Shown here: piece after piece, positions 48,512-62,800 of the stretch
Position numbering within the stretch: position 1 is the first letter of the stretch
Layout of the letters: the number at the start of each line of letters is the position of its first letter
Assembly (NCBI RefSeq): GCF_014905175.1
Contig: NC_057789.1
Coordinates: forward strand, 16,813,179-16,877,178
Length of the DNA stretch: 64,000 bases
Origin: Aphidius gifuensis
Lineage: Eukaryota; Arthropoda; Insecta; Hymenoptera; Braconidae
Direction: 5' to 3'
Position numbers and translations under genes: made by a program
The notes under the pieces: generated by a model
The model's input: the letters and a program-made list of their open reading frames with translations, nothing else
Database searches by the model: none
Told to the model about the DNA's origin: nothing

Positions 48512-49365
48512 TAGTATATTGTGTAACACACCTTACCACTCGAGTTACATACAATATTTTATACCACGAATGCAGTGTTAACGAGATTTTACGCGCCACA
48601 AACCTAGACTTGTCACATGTTGTAAATGTTAGTTGTCATAATTGTAGTTTGTTATTCGTCTTAAAAAAAAAAAATAATAATAAAGTTATTAAATATTAAA
48701 AAACAATAGATAAATTAACATCGCGAAACACGTCGCGAAGCCCAAAAGGGGGGGGGGGCAGCATAAGAAAAAAACACATCCAATATAATTCAAATAAAAA
48801 GTATTTAAAGTTTAAAATATTTTCTAAAAATAAAAAAAATTATCTGACATGATATGATAAAAAATAAAACATTAAATTTAAATTATTTAGAATAAAAAAA
48901 TTGATTAATTAATGATCAAACTATAAAATAGAATTAAATTCAAATTAAAAATCAATAACAAGTAATAAGAAATACCATTAAAAAAAAAAAAAAAACTTCA
49001 AGAATACAAACAGCCAGTCACAAATATACCACATTCTTAGGTTAGAAGTATTAAACCAAAAAAGAAAATTGAAGAAAAATCAAAAAAATATTGTAATATT
49101 AAATATTATTATTAACAACTATTATTTTTACATATCTTGACACACAAATATTTATCATTTCATGGTGTATCATTTAAAATACAATTATCCATTGACGTAG
49201 ATAAATCTAATTCTGTCATCTTGGACAATCTTGGATGACTTAAATTGAGTGTATGTGTTTTTTTTTTTATATCATATGTGTATGTGTGCGATACTCATAC
49301 TACGTCGTTGGAATCGAGGCTTAACACTGGATGCAAAAAATACCCGTTGAGGGCGCAAAAAACAG
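48512..49365. other. No gene seen
   Basis: AT-rich, with a G-run near 48750. 48530-48590 has a partial inverse relation to 51985-52010. Confidence 0.4.
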
Positions 49366-49445
49366 AGGCACATTTCGGTTATTCCAGGCACATTTCGGTT
49401 ACTCTAGGCAAATTCCGGTTACTCCACGATCATTTTGGTTATCGT
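49366..49445 (+). repeat. 20-bp minisatellite, four units
   Basis: Units begin AGGCACATTTCGGTTATTCC and drift over four copies. Confidence 0.85.
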
Positions 49446-49481
49446 TCTATAAACGTCAATTTACATCACCGTTAGGGCGCG

Positions 49482-51964
49482 TAGAAATGCCGCGATACGA
49501 TACGATACGATAATTGGCTGATCTAAAAATTCGACAAAAAAACGGATTATCGTGTCGTCTTATTATCGTATCGTCATAGGTGTTGTCGTATCGTATCGGG
49601 TATTATCGACATTATCGACGATAATTTTTTTGTTTGAGTATAATTTACGGGGAAATTTTAAAATATTTTTTGCATACAAAAGCATTATAAAAGCAGGAAG
49701 AATTATCTTAAGGACAATAAGTAAATTACATGAATTATCTAAGTAAAAATTATTATACTCAAAATTTATTATGTTTAAATTCATGGTTTAAAAGTTCATT
49801 GGCAAATAATATTGAAAAAAAACTTGAAAACCAAATTAAAAAAAAAAAAAAGATCTGGTAACGTTTGTTGGGGCGTGTGGCCCGCGTTACCGTTGAAAAT
49901 TAAAAATTTTCAATACTCCGGCTAGGGCCGTGTTAAATTTTATCTCTTAAATGGTTTTTAAAAGTAACAATACAATAATAGTACATTTTTTTTTATTTTT
50001 CTGAAAATCGATTTTTTTTTTTTTTCGTTCAAGTTAAGGCAAGCTATAACTTCTGTTAGAATCAACGGAATGACTTCTTATTAAGCTCAAAAAACGTAGT
50101 TTTTAAAACTCTATCGCCCCTTAAGGAGTTTCTCCTGATTCCAATTGTCAATTTTTTTCTATTTTTGAAACAAAAGAGACAAAAATATTTCAAAAATTCT
50201 ATTTTTTACTATTTTATGAAAACTATAATTTTTTTTGAAAAAAGTTTCGACTAAAAGTTGTAGGATTTTACCACACATGCTTTTTAAGTCTTATACAAAG
50301 TATCTAGGACGATTTTGTCGAAAGTTAGAGCGTTTTTCAGAAATTACTCGAAAACTAGGAATGCAATAACTTTTGATAAAATTGTAGTAGAGACTTCGTA
50401 TTAGGCTCAAACAACGCGTCTTCTGAAACTCCATTGCCCTTCATGAAAAAGAGCATTATCTGTTCAGTCACTTTTTTTTTTTTTAAAAAAAACTAAATTT
50501 AAAAAAAAAAAAAAATCGGTTTTTTTTTAATTTTTATGAAAAATATGATTAATAGATCAAAATTTTTTCGGAGAGGCGATAGAATTTTCGAATACGCATG
50601 TTTTAAGCCTAATATAATCCTAATATAGGGTTCTGACCTATTCACCATGGCATCTGGTGGCTGATTAGTAAACTATTTCTGGATCTGGGAATCATGATAA
50701 TAATATAATACGTACAGGACATACCAACACACACAAATAGTGAGGTGGTAGTGATTCGTAGCCAAGTGTCAAAATACGTGTATACAGATTTAATATTATA
50801 AATATTAATAAATAAATTGATTATTAAAAAATGATTGTCGAGGCTAGTATATTTTTAGAGCGAATAAAAAAAAAATAAATACATAGGTATATATATGTTC
50901 AGGAGAGAATTTTATCAGTCGCGCTAAAAATAATTTTAATTTAGAATTTCATATTTTTTGAGAGCCCAATAAGTGCCTAATCAAAAACAAAAACTTGAAA
51001 ACAGTAGATCGTCTTTTAGTGTGGAAAAATTTATCAAGAATGATCAATAATAACATGATAAAAATATAACACTTAAATAATACTGTATTTGTTATTCAAA
51101 CGACGCGCCAAAAAGGATCCGGAATGCGCCATATTGGCTCACGGACACGGTTAGTGTGTGTGCGTGCTACTAAACCCCGCCCATAGGTCAGATCCCTATA
51201 AGCCTAAGTCTCTAACACCATTTCATCATGAGTTATCGTTTGCCTAAAAAATGAAAACGGCACAAGCTATAACTCAAAATAGAGTTGTCGCAGAGGTTTC
51301 ATATTAGGCTTAAAATAATCGTTTTTCAAAATTCTATAACTTTTTCAAATGAATTTTTATCGTACGAATAGTATTTTTCGTGCAAAAAAAAAACACAATT
51401 TTTTTTTTTTTCGTTTTTCGGGAAAAAAAAAAATGGCCGAATAGATAATGTTTTTTTTTATTAGGGGCGATAGAATTTCCAGAGCCGCTTTTTTTGAGCC
51501 AAATCTGAAGTCTTTACGACAATTAGTTATGAACGTTTTTTTTTTTTGGGGGATAAATCCAATACTGCGGCTGAGCCTTTCGGCTCCTAGCCTCCGTAAT
51601 ATTATAACACATGCAACAACGGTTTATATAATTTATATAAAATTATTATTAATTATCATATTATTATAATTTATATTACTTTCATATTGTTAGATTAATA
51701 TGTATCTAATATTATATGTTGCAGTAATCTATTTTTACTTTAATTTAATATTTTGTGGAGTTTAACAATATGAAAATATTGCTTTGATTTAAATGTATAT
51801 TTTTTCCGACATTATCGCGATAACACGATAATTTTATCGGTTATCGTCAGTCCAATATCGTATCGTGTCGTGACAACGATACGATAAAAAATGGCATTAT
51901 CGTATCGTTGTCGTCACTATCGTATCGTCTTGTCGCGATATTATCGATTATCGCGGCATCTCTA
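49482..51964. mobile_element. 2.5-kb element with CGATACGATA-rich ends
   Basis: Inverted ends TAGAAATGCCGCGATA (49482-49497) and TATCGCGGCATCTCTA (51949-51964). Next to each end lie 100-150 bp rich in cgtatcgt/cgataac motifs. The interior repeats phrases such as caagctataact and ttaggctcaaa. It has no transposase or other long ORF. TA duplication is possible. Confidence 0.7.
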
Positions 51965-52003
51965 AGGGTAAAATCGAGTTTACAATGCATGAGTGGTATA
52001 AAA

Positions 52004-52073
52004 TATAGTTCGATACATGGGCCCAATCAGAAAGCCCGCTCACTCTCTGCCTGGGCACTTGTGACGAAATATA
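52004..52073. mobile_element. Short inverted-repeat element V, copy 2
   Basis: TATAGTTCGATACATGGGCC and gggcacttgtgacgaaatat; shorter interior than 32885-33002. Confidence 0.7.
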
Positions 52074-53482
52074 CTAATTCGAGTACTGTGCATAAAAGAC
52101 CTAGCGTCTTAGATTGAAATTACTGTACAGTATTAGAAATGATTTTCTAGTAATGTGCATTAAAATACTAGCATCTTACTTGAAAATTACAGGACAATGC
52201 ATGATTTAAAATTACAGTACCCAAACTTGAAATTTAAGGTTCAGTACTAGAATTTTAGTGTATATAGCGTACTAGAAATGTGCATTAAATTTCATGTTTT
52301 TTTAAAAAATGTACAGTAAAGTTGTAGTAATACGCATAACACTTCAAATTCACACTACGGTAGTTTATTTTTAATGTAAATTTACATTAAAATTCTATTT
52401 TTTTTTGCTGTAAATTTACAGGATTGTGCATGAATTTTAGTTTATAGCACAAAAAATGTAATTTTATATCGACAAAAAAGAAATTTAATGCATAATGTAC
52501 ACGCAACATGTTAGAAATTTTCGTTCATTTTTAACAGTGAATGAACGTAGAATTTACGTTTTTTTTAAGTAAATTTCCCGGTTTACTTTTTTTCGTGCAC
52601 TAATGATATATTTAAATCAATCAATAAAATATAAGATTGAAATTGAAATTCCATATTATATTGACTTATGAATCAATCAAATAATCGCATTTTCACTAAT
52701 GTTGCCTAGTTAAATCCAGTAGAATATCAAAATAATTTGTTTCGTTTTTTTACAAAACTTTTTCTTTGACACGCCACGTAATACAACTAAAAAAGCAGTC
52801 TTAGAGAGTATAGAAACTACGTATTGAGTATTCTATATAGATTCGTCTGTTTATAGGTACCGTTTAAAACAGTATGCAATCGAAAATTAAGTAGCTGTGT
52901 GCCGAACATCATATAATAAACGATATAACGTTCTATTCATCTCAACAAAGCATATATGATATTATTGTTTACGTTTGAAAATGATGAATACGTAATTAGT
53001 GATAAAATGAGATGACTATAGATCAAATCTTTTTTAAGCTCCTAAATTAAGAACGGTAGGAAACTAAAATACTAACTAATTTCACCAAAAATCAATGATA
53101 TGATTTCAAAAAAATATGATGGCTGTGTCTTGATTAATAATCGAATTGATAAACAGTATACTTGTGACCACTTGCTCGTACTGAAACCCTTATATACCTC
53201 TTCCACTTTTACAGTGGAATCCATAATCAATTTAAAATATTAGCTACTAAAGAACCATTTCAATATTTTAAACAAAAATTTGCTGTGAGTATTTCTATTT
53301 AGAATAGTTCTCCGGAATAAAAACAAGAAATCATTTTTCATTTTTATTTTAACACATATTGAAAACGAATTATCATCCTTATTTAATGTAATATCTGAAG
53401 CTGCCTAAGCTAGATAACAATATGTTTAAATAAAAATATGCGAATTATCTGTCACAAAAGCTAGAAATTATTGAATGAGCAT
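52074..53482. other. No gene seen
   Basis: Degenerate repetition of aatgtgcattaaa-like phrases at 52140-52500. No coding support. Confidence 0.4.
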
Positions 53483-53627
53483 GCTCTGGTAAATAAAAAA
53501 AAAAAGTTCTGAAGTATAAGTATCTAAAAATTGAATTGCACATTTTTTATTTGCAACAAATAAAAAATGTGCAATTCAATTTTTAGATACTTATACTTCA
53601 GAACTTTTTTTTTTTATTTACCAGAGC
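53483..53627. repeat. Near-perfect 145-bp palindrome
   Basis: Arms of about 70 bp from GCTCTGGTAAATA to TATTTACCAGAGC, including matching runs of 11 A and 11 T, around a roughly 3-nt centre near 53555. Transcribed, it would fold into one long hairpin. Confidence 0.93.
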
Positions 53628-56600
53628 ACCTGGACCTTCGGTACTCATAATGAATTACCAATAATGTGCTGTGTGACTTTTTTTATGATATATATATAAA
53701 AACAACGAAAAAGACGTATGAGAAATAACTTAAGTCGTGATCTTCGTCAAATTCTTCTTTCTTCAATTTAGGAAGTTCAAATATAAATGAACAGGCATAC
53801 ACCTATATTGAATACAAAAGATAATTGCCTATATTGGAATAGAATTCAAAGTGTGTGCATAGGCTGGATTTTAGTGGCGATTCTTTACTACGAGTCTTAT
53901 TTCTTGCTCGTTTATTTTTACACACTGTCTTGTTCAAAAAAAGAAGATAAAAAACATCGCTGATGCTCAAGGTGGAATGATGGGCGCTCGAGATGCTGAA
54001 TACCGGCTCGAAGGGAAAGGAGACACGAAGTAGCAGCATGCCTCAGGCAAGCACCTGTAACTGGAAAAGAAATAACGTGAAAAATAAAACTGATACGAAT
54101 GTAGAAACAGGTTGAGACAAGAACCTCGTGGGCGTGAGTAGAGAGGTGAGGCGAGTTGATCTTTCTTGGTATATATACGACTTATATATGAACGACTGAC
54201 GGATTCGATCATACGCAAATGCCATTCAAATTGTATATTTTTCAAGGAAAACCTTTTTCCAGTGTTAACAGCCTCATTAAACAGTTTGAAATTATATGTC
54301 AACTTGTTTTATCAATTATATCTCTTGTGCAGAAGTTCATTAAATACTTAAATCACTTGCTAAAATTTTTGACATCACATATACATTGTTGCTTTAGGCG
54401 AGCTGCTCCTGATGAATTTTCTACCACAATGAAGATACACTCAGCGATGGACTTGCCCTGAGAGTAAATTAAAGTCACTAAATGATAAAGATGTTAAATG
54501 TTAAATTATATCCAAATCGTAACATCGTTCCAAAACTAGCAAATCAGTTAATGCCGTATTTCAATATTACTTTAATATGAATATGTATATGAAAATCACG
54601 AAACAAATGAAATATAGTTTGTTCATCAAAAGTCGGAATTGAAAAATTGATTTCCGCCACTCAAAAAGATAGATATTGAAATCCATTATGTGTATTATAT
54701 TTACGTATAAATGAATTACTTGTAGTTTTGGCAACTTGCTTGTTGTTATTATAATATAAAGCTGCAAACACACATATTTGTACCCTCGAGTACATGTATT
54801 TTTCAATCAAAATTTATCTTGAAGATGTTAGAGCATCTACCGTCTGAAATGACGAATATTCGTTATAAAAGAAAAAACATTTTTTATCAATAATATCAGT
54901 TTTTTTCAAACATTTGAAGAATTCTCCAGTGATAGTAATTGTTTATATGTCTTGTCGCTCTCCAAAAAAAAGTTTACCTCAAACAATAATCATGTGAAAT
55001 AACGTTTTTGTAAACAGTTGTTTTCTTTTAAATTTTAGGAAAATTCTTTAAATGAAGTAAATTACACGAAATTTTTGTTTCTCAGCATGAAAAAAGTTTT
55101 CTCAGAGAACCCAGTTTTTTTTTGAGTAAATAATTCATCTAGATCGTTAATATATTTTAAGAAAATTTATAAGATGTTATCTGATGTAAGATATTTATAA
55201 GAAAATATTGTAAATTTATCAAATGTAAAGATAATTAAAAGTAGGTTTTATTCAGGGTCAAATAATAGTCACATGTCCGAAATATTTAAGAATGTTTTGC
55301 GAAAATTAATTTCTATTAATTGAGAGTTCAAATTAAGTTACTGCCAATGTCCAATGATCATTTTCGGAATAAACTACGATAAATTTTTGGACATAAGGTT
55401 AAATATCTAGTCATACTTAAATAATGAGCGATGAAAATCCACCTGTTTTCGGACTTATAAAATATAATATTGTTAATATGTATTGTTAAACATTGTTGTC
55501 ATGAAAAGTAAATGACAGTTTTTTCGATTAAAAAAAAAAACAATATTGATTTGAAATTTTTATTTTTTTTTCCGATTAAATGACGAAATATATAATCAAA
55601 AAATATAGCTTGTGTATTCTTCAGTAAACTTGCTCACATAATTAATCATGAATTATTGAAGATGTAATGTAAACCTTTTTTTAACTCAAATTTCAAGAAA
55701 AACTCTCATAGAAAGTTGTCGGAAAAATTTCAGTGATCACTATTTACTAGGTTCATTCAGTATATTAACCATGAAAATTAAATAACTTTCTCTGAGTAAA
55801 GTTATGTTTTTTTTTTTTTTATATATATGAATTATAAAACAAAACTATTATTATTATTAGATTTTTTTTTCAAAACAAAATTGTAGGAACTAATTATTTG
55901 GTATGGATCTATCAAAAGCAATTCAATATCTTTCATAAAAGTTGATTTCATTCAACTTATCGCAGTTTGTTCATTTACAACTAAGATAACTACTTTAAAA
56001 TATCGATACTTTGTTAGTTACCTGACAGTTAAAATAGGTTTGCTTTTAAATGAAATTGAAAATAAATTTTTGGGACTGTGATTTAACTTTAAACAAACTC
56101 ATTCTTACAAAACTTTGAACTACAAATTTCGAAAAATGTCAGTCCTGTCAACATATTACTTATAGGCACCTACACATATCAAAGGTAACTTATCATAATA
56201 TGTGAGAACTATATCTAAACCATGGATAACTTGCATTTATAGTCTTATGTATATTTTATATGGAGTGAATAAATTTTGTAATTCACATGTGAATCAATTT
56301 TTTTACTATTTCCTTACCTAAATTAATGCTTCTAACTTTAGTTTCATCCATCTCATGTGCTTCGATTACGCCTGACAATGATGGATATAACAATTTTTGA
56401 TTATTTTGTATCCGTTCTTTCACTTTTATATACACTTAAAGATAATACTGGTTTGAGATTCGTTTTAACTAAATCAGAAAATTTTCCAGTGAGCTTTATT
56501 TAGATTTGTTCATAGTTTTTCTATTCATAAGATTGGAATAAATTCCAACTATAATCAAATAGATGTAAAATTTGACGAGTTAATTTTTTATTTTCAATAT

Positions 56601-57832
56601 GACAAATATTTTTTTAGAATAATTGATAAATCCAACTTTATATGTTTTTGTTAAATCACATCGAACTAAAACTCCAATTCGATCTCCGTTTTCATCATAA
56701 AGTCTTTTTTTCCTACTTATACATATGCTGGAGAAGTATTTCTTTCCTGCTTATATTTTCACAAAAAAAAAAAATCATTCTAGTTTCTGCAAATACTACT
56801 CAAATATTTTTATCAATGACAGTAATATGAAACTGCCATTCATACCACGACTGGATTCATTAATTTTTGTGCTAATGATTTTTCACTCAGTATTATCAAG
56901 GCATGCACGTACGTTAAATTAAACAATACAAATTAAAAAAATATAAATGTTAAAAAAAAAAAAACACATCCAAACAAAACAGAAGTAAACTAAACTGAGA
57001 ATAACGAAATAAAAAACGAAATGATAGAAAAATGAACAAAAGAAAAAAATAAATAAAATATGGTTTCAGTAGCGCAGTCTTACGCCGACTGTTAAGTCGA
57101 GAAGTGTGAATTTTACCTCTGATCGCTGCTGGTGTCCCCTCTCCTATTTTGTTGTCCCCTATGTTTTGCGAGGTATCTTACACCCTAAATTCAGTTCAGA
57201 ACTCTCTCTATACCGCTCAACGCTGCCCCACAAAGTTTCGATCACATCACTCATTCTCGGGATTCCACAGTTGTCTTACGTGTGTTAAAGCACAATGTTC
57301 ATGAACGAACGTCACCGTTCGAATGATCTCTCATTTTTTTTTTTTAAACTGGTGTTTTCTAACTTTCCAAGCTAACTAAATCTCTGTTTACCGGTAGAAA
57401 TAAATGAAAACAACTATCTTTACAGTAGATAAGTAACGATCTTAACTTACGCCACATGAATAATGGCGTACTTATGACCACGCACCTTTTTTATTTATTT
57501 ATCTTAATTTTTTTATCATGTTCTTTATATATATATAATAACATATATATAAAAACATATATATCTCTTTATTTCTTTTTCTCTTTGTGATGCCAAATCT
57601 TAAATAGAAAAATACAACATGGCCCAAGCCTGGCGAAATTTTCTTAGGCTTGGAATCTAGTTTTGGTCGATGATTGGGGTGTCATTCCAAATTAATTTTG
57701 GATGCCAGTAATGAGCGGGTACTATAGCTATCAGAAGTGGCCCAAGATTATAACTAATATTGACCCAAGCTGGTTAATTTCTTCTGGTTATTCAAAATTA
57801 TGAGCATATAATAATTGAAAACGTTTTTCAAT
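53628..57832. other. No supported gene; possible upstream exon
   Basis: 53870-54180 is less AT-rich than its surroundings. On the minus strand it has TATATATA at about 54170-54177 followed by a pyrimidine-rich stretch. It could be a 5' exon or promoter, but no frame or splice pattern convinces me. The rest is AT-rich. Confidence 0.25.
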
Positions 57833-57911
57833 TTGACTCGATCAGGACTTGAACCGGAGACGTCTGCGTAACATTCTAAAACATCACCACTTAGCCACAG
57901 TGACTATATTA
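57833..57911 (-). other. tRNA-like segment
   Basis: The minus strand shows TGGCTAAGTGG (A box) and CCGGTTCAAGTCCTGA (B box, T-arm like) at tRNA spacing. The acceptor stem does not pair well, so it is a tRNA-derived repeat or decayed tRNA. Confidence 0.45.
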
Positions 57912-58321
57912 TAAATTGATTATCAATTCATCGATTTCATCATTTGAACCAACGACGCCAACTTAAGAATCAACCAATACTTGACCGATAAAAAAATATT
58001 ATAGATTATTTAGTCTTTGTACAAGTAAAAAAATATATTCGACGATTTATAGGAATTTAAACTTAGATTTTCTATAAAGTTATTTTATACATCTTCATTG
58101 TGTTTTTCCAAATCAATCATCTTATACGAGATATTTTTAATTTTCGTTTTATTTATATATATGTAAACAGTGAGTAGTTTAAATGAAAAGTCATAAACAA
58201 GTAAATTAATCACTACTGTTCACTGATATATCTTAAAGAGAATTAAAAAAAAGTATACCATGAAAAATAATCGATTCGAAAAAACATAATATACAATATA
58301 TATATTTATAGTATAGTATAT

Positions 58322-58360
<39 letters not shown>

Positions 58361-59407
58361 TTCATTTATTTAGTTATTTATTTATTTGTTTAGTATATGT
58401 AGAAAATCTATGTCCAAATGAGTATATTTTTTTTATATATTTTTAACTTGGGTACAGAGCCATAACTTGGTTGCGATCTGCGTATCAAACTAATGCAACT
58501 CGAGAATCAACCAGAACATGGACGATAGATAGTAAGTTATAAGTTGGTCAGCTTTGAGTGAGCCTGAGCCATATAGCTCTGATGAAGATCTTTCGTCATG
58601 GTTACTTGAGAGTCAACAAACGCTTGGCTGATGAATGAGCTAAAAAACATGGCATTTTTGGCTTTGGCTATGGCTATGACTTTTATTTCTAGTGCTGGAC
58701 ACACGAGAATTTACCAACACTTGATAGGTGGACGGCCTTAAATATGCTGACCAGCTCTTCGACCAGTGGCTGGCCAATTATTTGTCTACAAGTACTGTGG
58801 TACCACAGCAGACATGATAAAAATTGTACATAAATTTGTCTTTCTGAAAATTCATACTGGTCTTCCCTCGAGAGATGCTTGAACAATCGTTTCTGAGACC
58901 CAGATATAGTTTTTTAAGTCCAAAAACGAAACCGAGTGATATTGATTTTTCAAAGCACTGGTTTTTCATCGAGAGATTAAGAGACTAAGATAATTTTTTT
59001 AAGACCTAAATTTAGAGCAAAATGTCTTTGCAGTTTCGCTAAAAATGTATCTAAAGATCATTGGAAGATGCATGTTTTTCATCGGAAAACAACAGACAAT
59101 GGCTACAAATGTTGAAAAAGACGTTTCAAAGACCAAAAACACTAGAGAAAAAAAAAAAATTATCTTGGGAAAGAATATCTGTATAAATTAATTGGTAGCT
59201 ACAGAACTTAAGATAGATTCAACCCTTCAATAAACTTTATTAATTGATTGTTCAAAATTTGATGAAATTTTTTTTGTTTCGGAACAGCTATTCGAATACT
59301 CTAACCCAGCATTATCATGGTATATTCTGACATCTTCTAGTTCACTGGGATCACTTAGTGGTTTATTTTCACAATCATTTTCCTCTTTATTATCACCTAT
59401 ATTTTTA
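57912..59407. other. No gene seen
   Basis: Besides the TTTA microsatellite, 58440-58600 and 57600-57780 have a less AT-rich, repeat-like look. No match could be shown within the window. Confidence 0.4.
58319..58391. repeat. (TTTA)n microsatellite
   Basis: Tetranucleotide run with a few single-base interruptions. Confidence 0.95.
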
Positions 59408-59411
59408 TTAA

Positions 59412-59892
59412 CGTGTTACTCGAGTAAACTTGAGACCTCTGGTGGATGGCGTTTTAAAACAAAATATTTTCTATGAGTGCGAAAAAGATAGAAAAAAAAA
59501 AAAAGCATTGTTTCTCACTTCCACTCATGTATTTAGACAAAGACAAAAATTTATTTTTCTATTCTATGAACAAAATATTTTAGGTCAGAAAATTATTATT
59601 TAACTAAAAAATTTGTCTTTTTTTCCTCTACAGACTGATAGTTTTTGAGAATTTTCCAACTTTTAGTTTTGTATGAAAGTTTAAGTTGAACCCAAAAAAA
59701 AGTAAAATCTCCCTATCTCACTGTGTTTAACCTTGAAAAAAATAGCGACTTTAATAGTTTATTATAAACAAACAAAGTTACCTAGGGGCTAGGACAAAAA
59801 AAAAGTTATGAATAGATGTATTTCTTTGCATAGAATCGTTTTTTATCAATTACATTGGTCTCTAACTATTTGGACTTTACTCGAGTAACACC
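59412..59892. mobile_element. TTAA-flanked inverted-repeat element 3
   Basis: TTAA at 59408-59411 and 59893-59896 bounds 481 bp whose ends carry the perfect 16-bp inverted repeat GTGTTACTCGAGTAAA, one base inside each TTAA. piggyBac-type target; no transposase. Confidence 0.82.
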
Positions 59893-59896
59893 TTAA

Positions 59897-62800
59897 CCAC
59901 ATTTGGATTTTTTTTTTATTTAAACTATTATCAAGAAAATGTTTTAGTCAATCATGTTGAAAAAAGTCATAGAAAAAATTTTTATCACTGAACTTGTCGG
60001 ACACTTCATATAATCTTCTTTTTCATGTGATTTAGAATTTATTTTCTTCCCCTTTCTACTTTTATTTGCAATTTAGTCCATTGAAAATATCAATCACACA
60101 TATTAGACATTTTTTAAGGAGAACACATATTTTTCAAAGTGCACACATATTGTTCGAGTAAACGAAATAAAAAAAAATAAATTTAATGTTATATACATAT
60201 ATATGACATACCCAATATTTTTCTCTACATGTTTTTATACCTTATATGTTTTTGGATAAAGAAGAAACAGAAAAGTCAAGGTTTATTCGTATAGATTTGA
60301 ATATAGAGCCTAGCTGAAAAAATGCCTGCGAGTGACTACTGAGTATATGTCTCTCAATTTAAGGCATGTGACGTCATCATTTCTTTTTAAGCGTATACAT
60401 TGTTACAGGGTTAAAAAAAAGTAAAAGAATTTTTTTTATAAAACTTGATTCTTTTCTTTCTTATGCGACAAATAATGACAATTACACAAAACTAATGCTC
60501 ATTAGCCCGCTCTTTTTTTATAAAATTATTTAAGATTGTTTCCTTTTATAATAATTCAGTACAAACTATTAGGTCACCGCATGGATAGAATTAACATGTA
60601 ATTTTTACATTGTTTGATGTAACTCTGGTATCGTTGGTGAAAAAATGTAAATATTATTTTTTTTTCTGTAAAGTTTGGGTAAAAGATCATAAAAAATATA
60701 TTTTTTAGGAAACGAGTTTTCGTAGAACAATTTAATTTTCGTTTAAAAAAAATGTCTTGCTTCACGTTATTTGATTGCATGGTTATCATTCTTAATCATG
60801 ATTCTGTACACTATTGAGATTCTAAAAGGTTTGACTGAAAAGTATATTATGGTACTGGTATAGAGAGTAACTGTAATGGTCAGAAAAGCTGCATTTCTGA
60901 GCGTGTATCTCGACCTTCGAGGCTCTCAACAATCAATTTATCTTTCAACAAATAAAATCAATTTCAACTGGTGGGTGGTCAGTTGAATCCTGACAAAATA
61001 TATATTGTGAGGAATTCATATCTAGACATTTGTATACATTTCGTTACAAAGAAATTGCTCCTGTAAAAATCCGTTTGCTCACGCGATAAACGAGAGTCGT
61101 TTTTATCTGTGAACTAAATTATGACGGATTTTGATTTATATATACGTCATACTTTTTTGAAAGTATATTATATTTTGAAAGGATTTGACTAATTGATAAA
61201 ATGTAATTGAACTATAATAATTCAATTTCCATGTAAAAGATATGAATTCACTTAAGTCAAATGAGTTGTATTTTCTTTTCTTTTTGCGTCACTTAAATAT
61301 GAATACTTCACGACGGACTGATATAATAAGTAACGAATATTTTTTCTAACGGTTGAAATCAAAGTCTCCGAGGGTTTAGACCGTTAGAGTTTTTACGGGT
61401 GGCGTCTTTCCCATTTTCAACAGGGCACGTGCTGCCGGGTGCTGTAATCTTTTTCGAAGCACCTAACGCGTCATCCTTCCATCACCCTAATAAAAAAAAG
61501 TTTTTTATTATATAAAATAGTATAGAAGATTTGTTAGTATCTTTTTCCCTCTATTCCCGCCTTCTCTTTAAATCTTTACCTCATCCTAACTGTATAGTAG
61601 GTTATTTCATATACAAAACCGAAACTAACAAGAAAAGCACGAGCTAGAACAGCTGCGAACAGATGAGCCATTTACCAACAATCTTTTGTAGTTGCATCAA
61701 GATGCGTACATATTTTATGGGAAAAATTAATTCAAGAAAACATGTGATCGAATACTATATTTTATACTTCTTCAATTATTATTGATGTTTCTTTAAGTGA
61801 GCCATATATCGGTCGTATCAGATTAGATGAATTTTTTTAGTATGGGCTCCTTTAATAAATGAGTGAAAAAATTTTCCTGGTAGCAATCCAGGAAAGTGAT
61901 AAAAAAAAGTAGAAGAGGGTGACAGCTTGTCCGTTGCCGAAACATCTTGAAATATCTTTTTTACATTCTAGACAATCCCTGGAAAAAATTGTAGAGTATT
62001 TTTCAGTATTACAAAGTCTTGCACAGTCTTTTAGAGTATATCTTTTCAATACTTTCGACTTTTTAGCGTCAATGTGAGTAATCCACGGTAGTGTTTTTTT
62101 CAGCAACATTAAAGTGCTCTTCTTATGAGTAATATCTTTTGATCGAATAGTTAAATGCGTTTGTAATTTTTTGAATTTTATTATATCTTTATTGATTTAT
62201 TTTAAGTTTACGCCCTTGTTATTTCGTATAGAAGTAACAATATATTATTAAAAGGACCTTATTAATAGAAAATATTCGAGAACTCATTCAAAAATTAGAA
62301 AATGTAGTTTGCAGTTCATGTAGCTAACATATGAAAAATTCAAAAATCATTTCGTGAATATTTTTAAACGTAATATTCACAATGTAAAAAACAAAAATCA
62401 GAGCTAAAAAAATGGATGGTAGAAATGTCAAATGTTTTAACCATGTTTTCATTTCAATTTTTTGAATCAATGATTAAAATGCAGTGATTCTTAGACGTCA
62501 TCATGATGAAATAATTAGTGATTCAAATTTATAAACATTATCAGTAGAGCATGGAAATGGACAACTGTCATTTTCGAATTAGTGTTTTTCCGGAGATTAA
62601 AAAAAACTCAGAGCTTTGTGCATGAATATGTAAAAAAATTATAAAGTTATAAAAGTTTAGCTACCTGAAATCAAAAAAACGAAGTATTCTAACAAAATAC
62701 AATTGAGGGTCTCAATAATTATTACGCGCGCAACAAAACAGCGACTCGCTATCACTCATATTGGAACCTTCGATATGCGTGTCAAACGCGACCGTGCTCT

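Noticed and set aside
49366..49445. Possible CRISPR-like array
   Set aside because: The 20-bp units are directly adjacent without spacers; a minisatellite in a eukaryotic genome.
57061..57130. tRNA-like phrase (cagtagcgcagtcttacgcc)
   Set aside because: The A-box-like start has no convincing B box at the right distance.
61340..61490. Less AT-rich patch with a small inverted pair, considered as an ncRNA
   Set aside because: The stem is only 8 bp and no promoter or family resemblance supports it.
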